A DNA stretch of 16,484 nucleotides from DASWVC01 sp036401335 (GTDB lineage: Bacteria; Verrucomicrobiota; Verrucomicrobiia; Chthoniobacterales; JAFAMB01): assembly GCA_036401335.1 (NCBI GenBank), contig DASWVC010000404.1:1-16484 (forward strand), read 5' to 3'. The notes beneath the pieces are model-generated. The model searched no databases. It had not been told where the DNA came from and was given only the letters and a program-made list of their open reading frames with translations. Of the stretch, positions 1-6,265 are shown piece by piece. Every line of letters begins with the position of its first letter. Positions within the stretch are counted from its first letter, which is position 1. The translations under genes were made by a program, and so were the position numbers.

Positions 1-879
1 GGCAACGCGGAGATACGTTTGATCGACCTGGCGGCTGCCTACGCCGGACTGGCTCGCGGCGGACTGGCCATGCACGCGAGATGCTGCAAGTTCGAACAAC
101 TCCCCCTCGCCCGCATCGCTTCAACCGAGGCGACCGCGATCGTCACGGACATTCTGTGCGACAACGGCGCACGCCAGAAAAGCTTCGGCACCCATTCGCC
201 GCTTGCCTTCGAGGAGCGCATAGCGGCCAAAACCGGTACGAGCAGCGGATTTCGGGATGCGTGGACGGTCGGCTTTGACCAGGAACATACCGTTGCCGTC
301 TGGGCAGGAAATTTCGATGGCCGCCCCATGCGCGACACGCTCGCGGTACGCTCGGCCACACCGCTCTGGGCCAGTCTGATGCAGGAACTGCTGCGGCGCG
401 ATCACCCGCTGCCTTTGCCCGATCAGAATCTCAGGCACTGCCAGATTTGTGCGCTTACCGGCTTGCTGCCGTCACGTTTCAGTACAACAAAGATGACGGA
501 GCTTTTTCTAAAGGGAACCGAACCGACGCAAAGCTCGAGCGCCTGGTTTTCAGACGAAGGCAGGTTGCGGTTGCCTGCCGAATATGCGGTGTGGTGCGCG
601 AGCCCCGACAACATGGTCGGCGCGTCCATCGTTCCTGAATTACGCATCACGAACCCGGCGCCACAGGCTCGCTACCAAGTGGATGCAGTGCTGCCGCGCA
701 CGCAGCAGATGATAGAACTGACGTCCAGCCTCGGCCGTGACGCCCAATGGTTCGTCAATGGAACACAGGTGCTGCCGCAGGGAGATGGCCGCTGGTTTTG
801 GCAACTCGCGCCGGGAAGCTGGGATTTTCAGGCGGTAGGCCGCAGCGGCACGACGCACGTGGGCATCACGGTCGAATAA
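1..879 (+). CDS. pbpC: Penicillin-binding protein 1C, C-terminal part (5' end outside window)
   Basis: This is the end of a bifunctional peptidoglycan glycosyltransferase/transpeptidase, which polymerises and cross-links cell-wall peptidoglycan on the outer face of the inner membrane. The frame is open from base 1, so only the last 292 codons are present. They begin in the transpeptidase domain with GNAEIRLIDLAAAYAGLARGG, a segment typical of PbpC. The KTGT active-site box lies at 229-240, followed by a short RDAWTVGF stretch. The HCQICALTG segment near 435-460 matches the Cys-containing linker usual in PbpC. The last ~85 residues form a small beta-rich domain like the PbpC C-terminal domain (BiPBP_C). 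The catalytic serine and the glycosyltransferase domain would be upstream. The gene ends TAA at 877-879. PbpC is usually encoded next to an alpha-2-macroglobulin-like gene, which would also lie upstream. No frameshift is seen. Confidence 0.9.
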   Translation, partial: GNAEIRLIDLAAAYAGLARGGLAMHARCCKFEQLPLARIASTEATAIVTDILCDNGARQKSFGTHSPLAFEERIAAKTGTSSGFRDAWTVGFDQEHTVAVWAGNFDGRPMRDTLAVRSATPLWASLMQELLRRDHPLPLPDQNLRHCQICALTGLLPSRFSTTKMTELFLKGTEPTQSSSAWFSDEGRLRLPAEYAVWCASPDNMVGASIVPELRITNPAPQARYQVDAVLPRTQQMIELTSSLGRDAQWFVNGTQVLPQGDGRWFWQLAPGSWDFQAVGRSGTTHVGITVE

Positions 880-888
880 GGCGCAGTG

Positions 889-907
889 GAGGCGTGCCTC
901 ATTATTT
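889..907 (+). terminator. Weak possible terminator after pbpC
   Basis: Ten bases after the pbpC stop, GAGGC and GCCTC face each other at 889-900 around a GT centre. In practice this is a 4-bp stem with a 4-base loop. ATTATTT follows. The stem is short and the T run is interrupted, so this is only a weak intrinsic terminator candidate. Confidence 0.25.
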
Positions 908-1016
908 CGCTGCCACCGATGCAACGCGTCGGACGGGGCCGCCCTTGGCCGAGGGCGATCGCGGCGGTGCCAACCAGTCCGGCCACGATCGTTGCCCATC
1001 ACCGTGAGATGCAAGC

Positions 1017-1030
1017 ACCGGACAAAGGGG
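1017..1030 (+). repeat. Short dispersed motif, copy 1 (ACCGGACAAAGGGG)
   Basis: This 14-base sequence recurs exactly at 3112-3125 and with one change at 5487-5500. All three copies are on the plus strand and in spacers. It may be part of a longer dispersed intergenic repeat, but similarity outside the core is slight here. Confidence 0.4.
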
Positions 1031-1120
1031 TTAGCGCCTTGCGTGAGCGCGAACCTTTTACCTCACCAAAATCGGAACTAACAATTAAAACTGGGTTATT
1101 CAAAGAAGCATTAGGCCAGC

Positions 1121-1149
1121 TATAAAAACCATTTTACAACATTGTAAAA
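1121..1149 (+). promoter_or_regulatory. Candidate -10 box with an overlapping 8-2-8 palindromic operator
   Basis: TATAAA at 1121-1126 resembles a sigma70 -10 box, although no good -35 is seen 16-18 bases upstream. It is followed directly by TTTTACAACATTGTAAAA at 1132-1149, a perfect inverted repeat of two 8-base arms around CA. A repressor bound there would cover the transcription start. The arms contain TACA/TGTA half-sites of the kind bound by several repressor families, but the binding protein cannot be named from sequence alone. AAACGTTT, a further small palindrome, lies at 1152-1159. Confidence 0.4.
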
Positions 1150-1375
1150 AGAAACGTTTTTTAACCTTGCGCTCGTTTACGGAAGAGTTTAGCCCGGATT
1201 GCATACCAAACGTTGCGTTTTGGGCCCTTGGTTCTCGTCAGTTGCGGAGCGAAGTCCCAGAAAATCCGTTCCCGGGTTAATTCCCACACGAGTGATTGCA
1301 TTGAAAGCTAAACACCTTTTTTATTTGCGTTTTGCCGTGTTTACATAGCAACGCCACCGAACGTTATCTGGGCGG

Positions 1376-1402
1376 CAACGGCCGCCGGAGTGCCGGCCGT
1401 TG
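1376..1402 (+). other. Perfect 9-bp GC-rich hairpin in the leader
   Basis: CAACGGCCG at 1376-1384 pairs fully with CGGCCGTTG at 1394-1402 across a 9-base loop. No T run follows, so it is not a standard intrinsic terminator. It is the strongest single stem in the 880-1709 spacer and could be a leader RNA element. Confidence 0.45.
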
Positions 1403-1443
1403 AAGTTGGCTGCTGGTACAGACCTATTGTTTTCGATCCACTT

Positions 1444-1509
1444 CTTTTCGCCTTTGGAAAAGCGTTTCTTTTCGTACTGAAATTCCGGATGAATGATTAA
1501 GTAATCATT
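1444..1509 (+). other. Two further inverted repeats in the leader
   Basis: CTTTTC (1444-1449) pairs with GAAAAG (1457-1462) over a 7-base loop. AATGATTA (1492-1499) and TAATCATT (1502-1509) form a perfect 8-2-8 palindrome around AG. The second has the same geometry as the palindrome at 1132-1149 but a different sequence. A 2-base centre is too small for a good RNA loop, so a dimeric DNA-binding protein is the likelier reading for it. Confidence 0.4.
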
Positions 1510-1527
1510 GCCTTCGATTCGGCCCGG

Positions 1528-1560
1528 GGAATGACCCCCGGTGCCATTCCACGGTCATTC
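1528..1560 (+). other. Mutually exclusive hairpins in the leader
   Basis: GAATGACC (1529-1536) pairs perfectly with GGTCATTC (1553-1560) over a 16-base loop. The same left arm, read as GGAATG (1528-1533), can instead pair with CATTCC (1545-1550), which lies in that loop. The two stems cannot form together. This is the arrangement expected of an RNA switch or attenuator, but two overlapping short repeats could also arise by chance. A further hairpin, GCCTT-CTTT-AAGGC, follows at 1602-1615. Confidence 0.35.
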
Positions 1561-1655
1561 ATCCACTTATAACTTCAACGCGGGCGTCGAGTCTCGAACG
1601 GGCCTTCTTTAAGGCACGGGGACCTCGCCCGGCGTGAGGGCTTTGCTTCTCGTAA

Positions 1656-1693
1656 AAAACGGGAAAAAGCCTGCGGTCCCATTTTGTTTTTTT
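1656..1693 (+). terminator. Terminator-like hairpin directly before the beta-helix start codon
   Basis: AAAACGGGA (1656-1664) can pair with TCCCATTTT (1677-1685), with one C/A mismatch, across a 12-base loop. It is followed by G and seven T (1687-1693), which is the form of an intrinsic terminator. It lies 16 bases upstream of the ATG at 1710, so if active it would stop transcripts from the leader before the gene. That points to attenuation. The stem is partly A-T, so its strength is uncertain. Confidence 0.4.
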
Positions 1694-1709
1694 AACCTGA
1701 ATCTGAATC

Positions 1710-3020
1710 ATGACTTTCAATCGACGACACCTACTTTTTTCAGCGTTAGCGTTGTTTGCTGCAGGCCAAGCGCCCGCCGGTGTGGCGGGCGACGTTTACC
1801 TGGCCATCCGCGGCGACGGCGGCGGCAGCGGCACCCAGAGCGATCCGTACGACGCGAGCGGACCGGATGCTTACGACGGAATCCTCACACGATTTACGTC
1901 CGACACCGATTTCTACTATGCGCCCGGCACCTACGTGACGCGGGGTTACAGTTTCGGACAACGGGAAACAGCGCATGCCGGCTGCCGTCATCACGGGGCA
2001 GGTGTGGACCAAACGGTCGTTCAGCTTGATGGCTCGGGTAGTCTCATCGTGGGAGCCGATTGGAACCATCCCATCGATGGTTTTGAACTGCATGACCTTA
2101 CCCTGGATTGCAACGCGCAGAACACTGCCATCTTTCAAAGCCACCAGGGAGCGGTGGCTGCCTTTAACGCGATCGGCAACAACATCCTGCTGCAAAACCT
2201 AAAGGTGATTAACTTCGGCACAAGTCAGCAGGGACAGGAAGACTTCGTGATGTTTGTCTTTCCGACGACGGCCTACCAAGGCCAGACCTTCAATAACGTC
2301 GTGTTCGACGGCATTACGTTCACCTCGCCTGCAACCGGGAACGCGGACGGCGCGAGCATCGTCACGATTGGCGGCCCGCAGGGAGTAACCGTGAATGGAA
2401 CGGTCACCAACTGCCGGTTCGTGGATTGTTGGTCGGACTTTACCTACTCTCATTGCTTCAACGCGTCGGATTGCGAAAACAACTACGTGCAGCACTGCAC
2501 GCAGGGCATGTACTTCGAACCCAGCGATTCACAGGATCATACCTGGACAGTTAAAAATAACACGTTTGTGGACGTTGAGTACGGCATTTACATCAACTGG
2601 CATCCGGGCGCGCACCTGGGAAGCGTCATCTTCGACAACAACGACGTTTCGCTCATCGCGGACCTCCCTGACCAAGCGGCCGTGGGCATCAATGACGGGG
2701 GAATTAATTCCGGCGATCCGTCTGCGAGCATTGATTACATTGAATTCGAGAACAACACCGTGAATCTGGCGTCCGACGCCGGGCCGGACGCTCAGTACGC
2801 CCATGCGCTGGATCTACGCAGTCCCGGAAATCATTACACGATCAATCAAGTGGTCGTTTCCGGGAACAATGTTTCGTTGCCCGGCGTTGAATACAACATT
2901 GGTTCAGGCGTGGTGGGTAACCTGAATCTGGGAACCGCTGGTTCCGGCGCCACGCCCAACCCGACGCCCAACCCGACGCCCAACCCGACGCCGAAACACC
3001 ACCACCACCATCGCGCTTAG
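1710..3020 (+). CDS. Secreted right-handed parallel beta-helix protein with Thr-Pro-Asn-Pro repeat and native His5 tail
   Basis: The 436-residue product begins with a signal peptide: NRR, a hydrophobic stretch LLFSALALFAAG, and a likely cleavage after APA near residue 23 or VAG near 27. Exported function is therefore expected. Residues ~30-410 show repeated short beta-strand units rich in Asn, Val, Ile and Phe, with turns such as NNIL, NNVVF, NNTFVD, NNDVS, NNTVN and GNNVS. This pattern matches right-handed beta-helix proteins of the pectate-lyase superfamily. GAGVDQTVVQL near residue 96 matches the first-coil motif common in that group. A catalytic centre cannot be assigned, so a polysaccharide lyase, hydrolase or plain binding role are all possible. 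Residues 415-428 are TPNP repeats, followed by KHHHHHRA, a possible metal-binding end. The ATG at 1710 has no clear Shine-Dalgarno sequence. The gene stands alone; the next gene converges on it. Confidence 0.85.
   Translation: MTFNRRHLLFSALALFAAGQAPAGVAGDVYLAIRGDGGGSGTQSDPYDASGPDAYDGILTRFTSDTDFYYAPGTYVTRGYSFGQRETAHAGCRHHGAGVDQTVVQLDGSGSLIVGADWNHPIDGFELHDLTLDCNAQNTAIFQSHQGAVAAFNAIGNNILLQNLKVINFGTSQQGQEDFVMFVFPTTAYQGQTFNNVVFDGITFTSPATGNADGASIVTIGGPQGVTVNGTVTNCRFVDCWSDFTYSHCFNASDCENNYVQHCTQGMYFEPSDSQDHTWTVKNNTFVDVEYGIYINWHPGAHLGSVIFDNNDVSLIADLPDQAAVGINDGGINSGDPSASIDYIEFENNTVNLASDAGPDAQYAHALDLRSPGNHYTINQVVVSGNNVSLPGVEYNIGSGVVGNLNLGTAGSGATPNPTPNPTPNPTPKHHHHHRA
2952..2993 (+). repeat. 12-bp tandem repeat encoding Thr-Pro-Asn-Pro
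   Basis: The unit ACGCCCAACCCG is repeated exactly three times at 2952-2987, with a partial fourth copy to 2993. It is in frame and encodes a flexible Pro-rich linker near the C-terminus of the beta-helix protein. Copy number at such repeats can change by slippage in whole 4-residue steps. Five His codons (CAC x4, CAT) follow at 2997-3011. Confidence 0.85.
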
Positions 3021-3633
3021 TAGCCGGACAGCCCCGAGACGCCGCCTCCACTTCGCTTGCGCCGCAATTTTTTGGTTCGGGCAGGCAGGGTGAACGCTTG
3101 GTGTCAAGGCAACCGGACAAAGGGGACAAGAGCGGCGCCGAAGTAGGGCTTAGGGCTTCCGCTGGTTTGGCCGTAGGGAAAAACGGCATGATGATGGCCG
3201 TCCAAATCAGCGTGAAGTCCGAGGTCACGGAACGGGAGGTAAGCGCCAATACTGCTTGGTTGTGCAGCGACCGTTGTGCCTATCCCAAAAGCCTCCTTTG
3301 CACCAATTCACGGATTGACAAGCCGCCGCTTGCAGGCTGGCGGGATTCACGGGATCCTGCCGGCGGCCAACCACCCTCACGGTCGTGCCGGGTTGCTACC
3401 CCGCACGGCGGAGCATTCATGCGCCGATTACGAAAGGCCAGACCGGCTCGCTTGCCTTTTCATCAATCCGCGACACGGTCCATAAAGGAGGCCCACACCC
3501 TTGGAGAGTTTACGGCGGTGAGCTTCAAAGGCAGGCCTCGACTAGCGGGTGAATCGGGCCTTTGCCGGCCGGTTCCCTGAACGAATCTTAGTTCCCGAGC
3601 GTTGCACTTCCTCTTTTTGTTAACATAAGACTT
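3021..3633. other. 613-bp spacer between convergent genes; no gene recognised
   Basis: The longest open frame, 3098-3580 (+, 160 codons), has a shuffled, Arg/Ser/Pro-rich composition, no recognisable domain and no ribosome site, so I do not call it. The beta-helix stop is followed by a short CGC-TT-GCG repeat and six T at about 3068-3073, too weak to call a terminator. CCGCC (3323-3327) can pair with GGCGG (3339-3343). The dispersed motif ACCGGACAAAGGGG lies at 3112-3125. No clear terminator is seen for the kinase gene either. Confidence 0.5.
3112..3125 (+). repeat. Short dispersed motif, copy 2 (ACCGGACAAAGGGG)
   Basis: This is an exact 14-base match to 1017-1030, again on the plus strand in a spacer. 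It is followed by ACAAG, where copy 1 has TTAGC. Confidence 0.4.
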
Positions 3634-5235
3634 CTATTTCAGCGCACTGACGGCGGCTCTTTCAATTGCAAATCCCGCTTTGTAACGTTCCATGAACGCC
3701 GTGAAACCATCAACATCCCCCTGATCAGGAGCTATCGTAGTGCTATTGTCCCCGGCAAAAACTTTGGTGGAAAGATAGGCTTCTAACGGTTCATTCTCTT
3801 TCTTACGGAGTACATAAGAGGCCAGCAACGCAATTCCCCATGCGCCCCCCTCGCCGGCGGTCTCCATGACGGACACCGGAACATTCATCGCTGCCGCCAT
3901 GAACTTCTGGCCCACTTCCTCCGTTTTGAAGAAGCCACCGTGACCGAGAACTTTGTCGATCTTCACCTGTTCCTCTTCAAAGAGGATGTCCAGTCCGATC
4001 TTCAATGTACCGAGTGCCGAGAACAAATGCACACGCATGAAGTTCGAAAGTGAGAAGCGGCTTTCGGGTGTACGGACAAAGAGTGGACGCCCCTCTTCCA
4101 GATGGGTGATGGGCTCACCCGAAAAATAATTGTAAGCTAGAAGGCCGCCGCCATCCGCATCACCCGTGAGTGCCTTCTTGTACAACATTTCAAACAGCTT
4201 GGCTTGACTGAGTTCCACGCCAAGCCCATCCACAAATTCTCGGAACAGAGCGACCCAGGCGTTGAGGTCGGACGTACAATTGTTGCTGTGTGCCATGGCA
4301 ACTGGCTCGCCGCTGGGTGTCGTCACCATATCGATCTCGGGGTGTAATTTCGAGAGTTCCTTTTCCAGAACGATCATGGCGAAGACGGATGTTCCTGCGG
4401 AAACATTTCCCGTTCGCTCGGCAACGCTGTTAGTAGCCACCATGCCTGTGCCGGCGTCGCCTTCGGGTGGACAGAGTGGAACACCCCTTTGTAGTTGGGC
4501 CGTGGGATCGAGCAGCCGAGCACCTTCTTCGGTAAGCACCCCTGCCGCTTCTCCTGCCACGAGGACTTTCGGAAAAATGTCCCTGAGCTTCCAAGTGACG
4601 TTTTCCGCTTCGAGCCGCTCATTGAACAGGTCGATCTTACCCGCGTCGTAATCGTGGGTCTTGCTATCGATGGGGAACATGCCCGATGCATCGCCAACGC
4701 CTAACACCTTTTGCCCTGTCAGTTTCCAATGGACATAGCCTGCCAGGGTGGTCTGATAGCTGATATCTTTGATATGAGGTTCCTTGTTCAATACCGCCTG
4801 ATAGAGGTGGGCAATGCTCCATCGATGGGGAACGTTGAATTGGAACAACTCAGTAAGCGCCGTGGCGGCCTGCGCGGTCGTGGTGTTCCGCCAGGTACGA
4901 AACGGGACGAGTAGATTCCCGTCTTTATCGAAGGCCATATAACCGTGCATCATGGCACTAAAGCCGATGGCGCCGATCGTTTGCAGCGGAATGTTGTAAT
5001 TCTCGAAGACCTCCGTGCTAAGCTTCCGATAACTCTCCTGCAAGCCTGTCCAGACATCTTCGAGACGGTACGTCCAGGTGCCATTTTCGTACCGGTTTTC
5101 CCAATCATAGCTTCCCGACGCGATCGGTGCATGGTCCTCGCCGATCAGCACCGCTTTGATGCGAGTCGAGCCGAACTCAATGCCAAGCACAGTCTTTGCG
5201 CTATCAATTGCTTTTTGGGTATCGCTTCGATTCAT
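3634..5235 (-). CDS. FGGY-family carbohydrate kinase, probable L-ribulokinase type
   Basis: This predicted cytoplasmic kinase phosphorylates a ketose or polyol with ATP. With the start at 5235 it has 533 residues. The N-terminal actin-like ATPase domain opens with LGIEFGSTRIKAVLI (17-31). GFSAMMHGYMAFD (91-103), PFRTWRNTTT (111-120) and GDASGMFP (181-188) follow. Asp260 in PPEGDAGTG is the likely catalytic base, with TGNVSAGTSVFAM after it. The C-terminal domain carries GHGGFFKT and METAGEGGAWG. These blocks match the FGGY subgroup that in Bacteroides and Firmicutes is encoded beside araD and araA, so ribulokinase is the best guess; automatic labels often say xylulokinase. An in-frame GTG at 5319 would add 28 residues unlike the family, and ATG 5241 is also possible. 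ATG 5235 has GAGAA at good spacing. No isomerase or epimerase gene is adjacent. Two counted 60-base blocks are 47% and 50% GC, against 63-65% in the hydrolase gene, which hints at transfer. Confidence 0.85.
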   Translation of the reverse strand: MNRSDTQKAIDSAKTVLGIEFGSTRIKAVLIGEDHAPIASGSYDWENRYENGTWTYRLEDVWTGLQESYRKLSTEVFENYNIPLQTIGAIGFSAMMHGYMAFDKDGNLLVPFRTWRNTTTAQAATALTELFQFNVPHRWSIAHLYQAVLNKEPHIKDISYQTTLAGYVHWKLTGQKVLGVGDASGMFPIDSKTHDYDAGKIDLFNERLEAENVTWKLRDIFPKVLVAGEAAGVLTEEGARLLDPTAQLQRGVPLCPPEGDAGTGMVATNSVAERTGNVSAGTSVFAMIVLEKELSKLHPEIDMVTTPSGEPVAMAHSNNCTSDLNAWVALFREFVDGLGVELSQAKLFEMLYKKALTGDADGGGLLAYNYFSGEPITHLEEGRPLFVRTPESRFSLSNFMRVHLFSALGTLKIGLDILFEEEQVKIDKVLGHGGFFKTEEVGQKFMAAAMNVPVSVMETAGEGGAWGIALLASYVLRKKENEPLEAYLSTKVFAGDNSTTIAPDQGDVDGFTAFMERYKAGFAIERAAVSALK

Positions 5236-5896
5236 GTTCATTTCTCGGGACTTGAAATCATTTCTTCTAACTTGTTTTCTAGGAAGGCGGTGTTCATTCC
5301 ACGCCATCTCTATTCGCACATTTCCTTATAGAAAATTGCTTTTTCAGGGTCGCGCCGGCTGAACGAGCGGCACCGGGAGGGAGAAAGGGATTCGGGAACG
5401 GGATGGGGGGCATCACAATCAACATTGCGGGCGTTTCAGGCCAGTTTGTCAAGCTTCCCGCCGTTGTCCTCCCCTTGAAGGTACCGACCAGACAAAGGGG
5501 GGAGATTACGAACGGATGCGAGTGGCTGTCGGTCCAGTCTACCCCGGCTGTTCCCCGTTTAGATGCGGGTCAGACAGTGCGGTCCAAATATCGTAGCAGG
5601 AACCACAAATTCCGTAACCCTTCTTTCCTCCCGTACGCCAGGCAGAGCCCATCAGAAGAATGGCAAGCTTCAGGCACGCGATGGGCTACTTGCGGCAGAA
5701 GGGCAGTAATGGCATCTGTGGCTGGTTAAGGCTGGGCGGGTTCGCCAACGTGCTCAGCCCGTCCATCGTTTCGCTCACCGGTAAAATTTAAATACGTTTT
5801 GTTCGCGAGTCGACGCAGGCCTTTGAGGCGAAGCTCGCCAGCGTAGACTTGCCAAGGCGGTCAAGCCGCTATGAAAACGGTCGATAGCAAGGCGCG
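5236..5896. other. 661-bp spacer between divergent kinase and small-protein genes; promoters expected
   Basis: The kinase leader runs from 5236 upward. An in-frame GTG at 5319 preceded by AAGGAA could extend it. The 108-codon frame at 5403-5729 (+) has no recognisable domain and I do not accept it. The dispersed motif occurs at 5487-5500 as ACCAGACAAAGGGG. GGCTGGGC (5730-5737) and GCTCAGCC (5752-5759) can form an 8-bp stem with one G-U pair over a 14-base loop. An AT-rich TAAAATTTAAATA at 5782-5794 could supply a -10 box for the small gene, but no -35 fits well. Confidence 0.5.
5487..5500 (+). repeat. Short dispersed motif, copy 3 (ACCAGACAAAGGGG)
   Basis: It matches 13 of 14 bases of the copies at 1017-1030 and 3112-3125, on the same strand and again in non-coding DNA. 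The next bases are GGAG. Confidence 0.35.
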
Positions 5897-6139
5897 ATGA
5901 AAACCTTCTTGATCGTCTTGACCAGCTTAGCATTCGTGATTGGCGCGCAGGCTCAAGATTGGGGATATGACCGATACGGCCGTAAACAAATTTTCAGCGA
6001 GCCTCGCCACAAAGAGAGCAAAAGGGAAGCGATTGAACGGGAACGTGTTGAGCAGAAGTGGCATCACGACAATCCCTTTACGGACGACAATCCATCCCGC
6101 CGGAATTATCACGAGCACATCATTGCCGTGCCGAAGTAG
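5897..6139 (+). CDS. Small secreted protein of unknown function (80 aa)
   Basis: I do not recognise a family. The first 19 residues form a clear signal peptide: MK, then a hydrophobic core FLIVLTSLAFVIG, then AQA as the cleavage site before Gln20. The mature ~61 residues are very polar and rich in Arg, Lys, Glu and His (RHKESKREAIERERVEQKWHHDNP), with a short likely helix and no cysteine. A periplasmic or exported place is expected. AAGG lies about 6 bases before the ATG, a reasonable ribosome site for this start. ATGAAAAC occurs twice within 34 bases (5871 and 5897), but the first ATG is out of frame. The gene is alone, divergent from the kinase and convergent with the hydrolase operon. The signal peptide, ribosome site and frame length together make it likely to be real. 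Confidence 0.65.
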   Translation: MKTFLIVLTSLAFVIGAQAQDWGYDRYGRKQIFSEPRHKESKREAIERERVEQKWHHDNPFTDDNPSRRNYHEHIIAVPK

Positions 6140-6206
6140 CATGGCAGGTTCCAGCCGAGGTGCGCATCGATAACCCGTCGGCACGGTTGTTGCCCTTTGA
6201 GCGGAG

Positions 6207-6258
6207 AAGCAAAGCACGCGTTGCTTAGCAGTCTCACTGACAATAAACTGCTTGTCAG
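6207..6258. terminator. Two tandem hairpins between convergent genes
   Basis: AAGCAA (6207-6212) pairs with TTGCTT (6221-6226), and CTGACAA (6237-6243) pairs with TTGTCAG (6252-6258). Both loops are 8 bases. The second stem begins 7 bases past the hydrolase stop codon, read on the minus strand. Neither is followed by a T run on either strand. They may be transcript ends or 3' stabilisers rather than standard intrinsic terminators. Confidence 0.35.
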
Positions 6259-6265
6259 AGCAATA

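Larger units (their letters stand above)
880..1709 (+). other. 830-bp spacer with many inverted repeats; probable promoter and leader of the beta-helix gene
   Basis: No convincing coding frame is present. The 79-codon frame at 886-1125 has no homology I recognise and no good ribosome site. The first ~200 bases are GC-rich and continue the pbpC composition. From about 1080 the DNA becomes AT-rich and carries a series of perfect inverted repeats (1132-1149, 1376-1402, 1444-1462, 1492-1509, 1529-1560, 1602-1615). It ends in a terminator-like hairpin at 1656-1693, 16 bases before the next start codon. I read it as a promoter plus a long structured 5' leader. I do not recognise a known riboswitch class in it. 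Confidence 0.55.

Noticed and set aside
886..1125. A 79-codon frame after pbpC
   Set aside because: It has no ribosome site and no family match, and it runs across the composition change near 1080.
1376..1402. The GC-rich hairpin as an intrinsic terminator
   Set aside because: The stem is strong, but no T run follows on either strand.
2997..3011. The His5 codons as a cloning-vector tag
   Set aside because: They follow a native repeat, are followed by Arg-Ala and a stop, number five and not six, and no vector sequence flanks them.
3098..3580. A 160-codon plus-strand frame in the spacer before the kinase
   Set aside because: Its composition is shuffled and rich in Arg, Ser and Pro, with no domain, signal peptide or ribosome site. 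It is likely a chance frame.
5403..5729. A 108-codon plus-strand frame between the kinase and the small secreted gene
   Set aside because: No recognisable family, no Shine-Dalgarno, and low-complexity Arg/Ser-rich residues.
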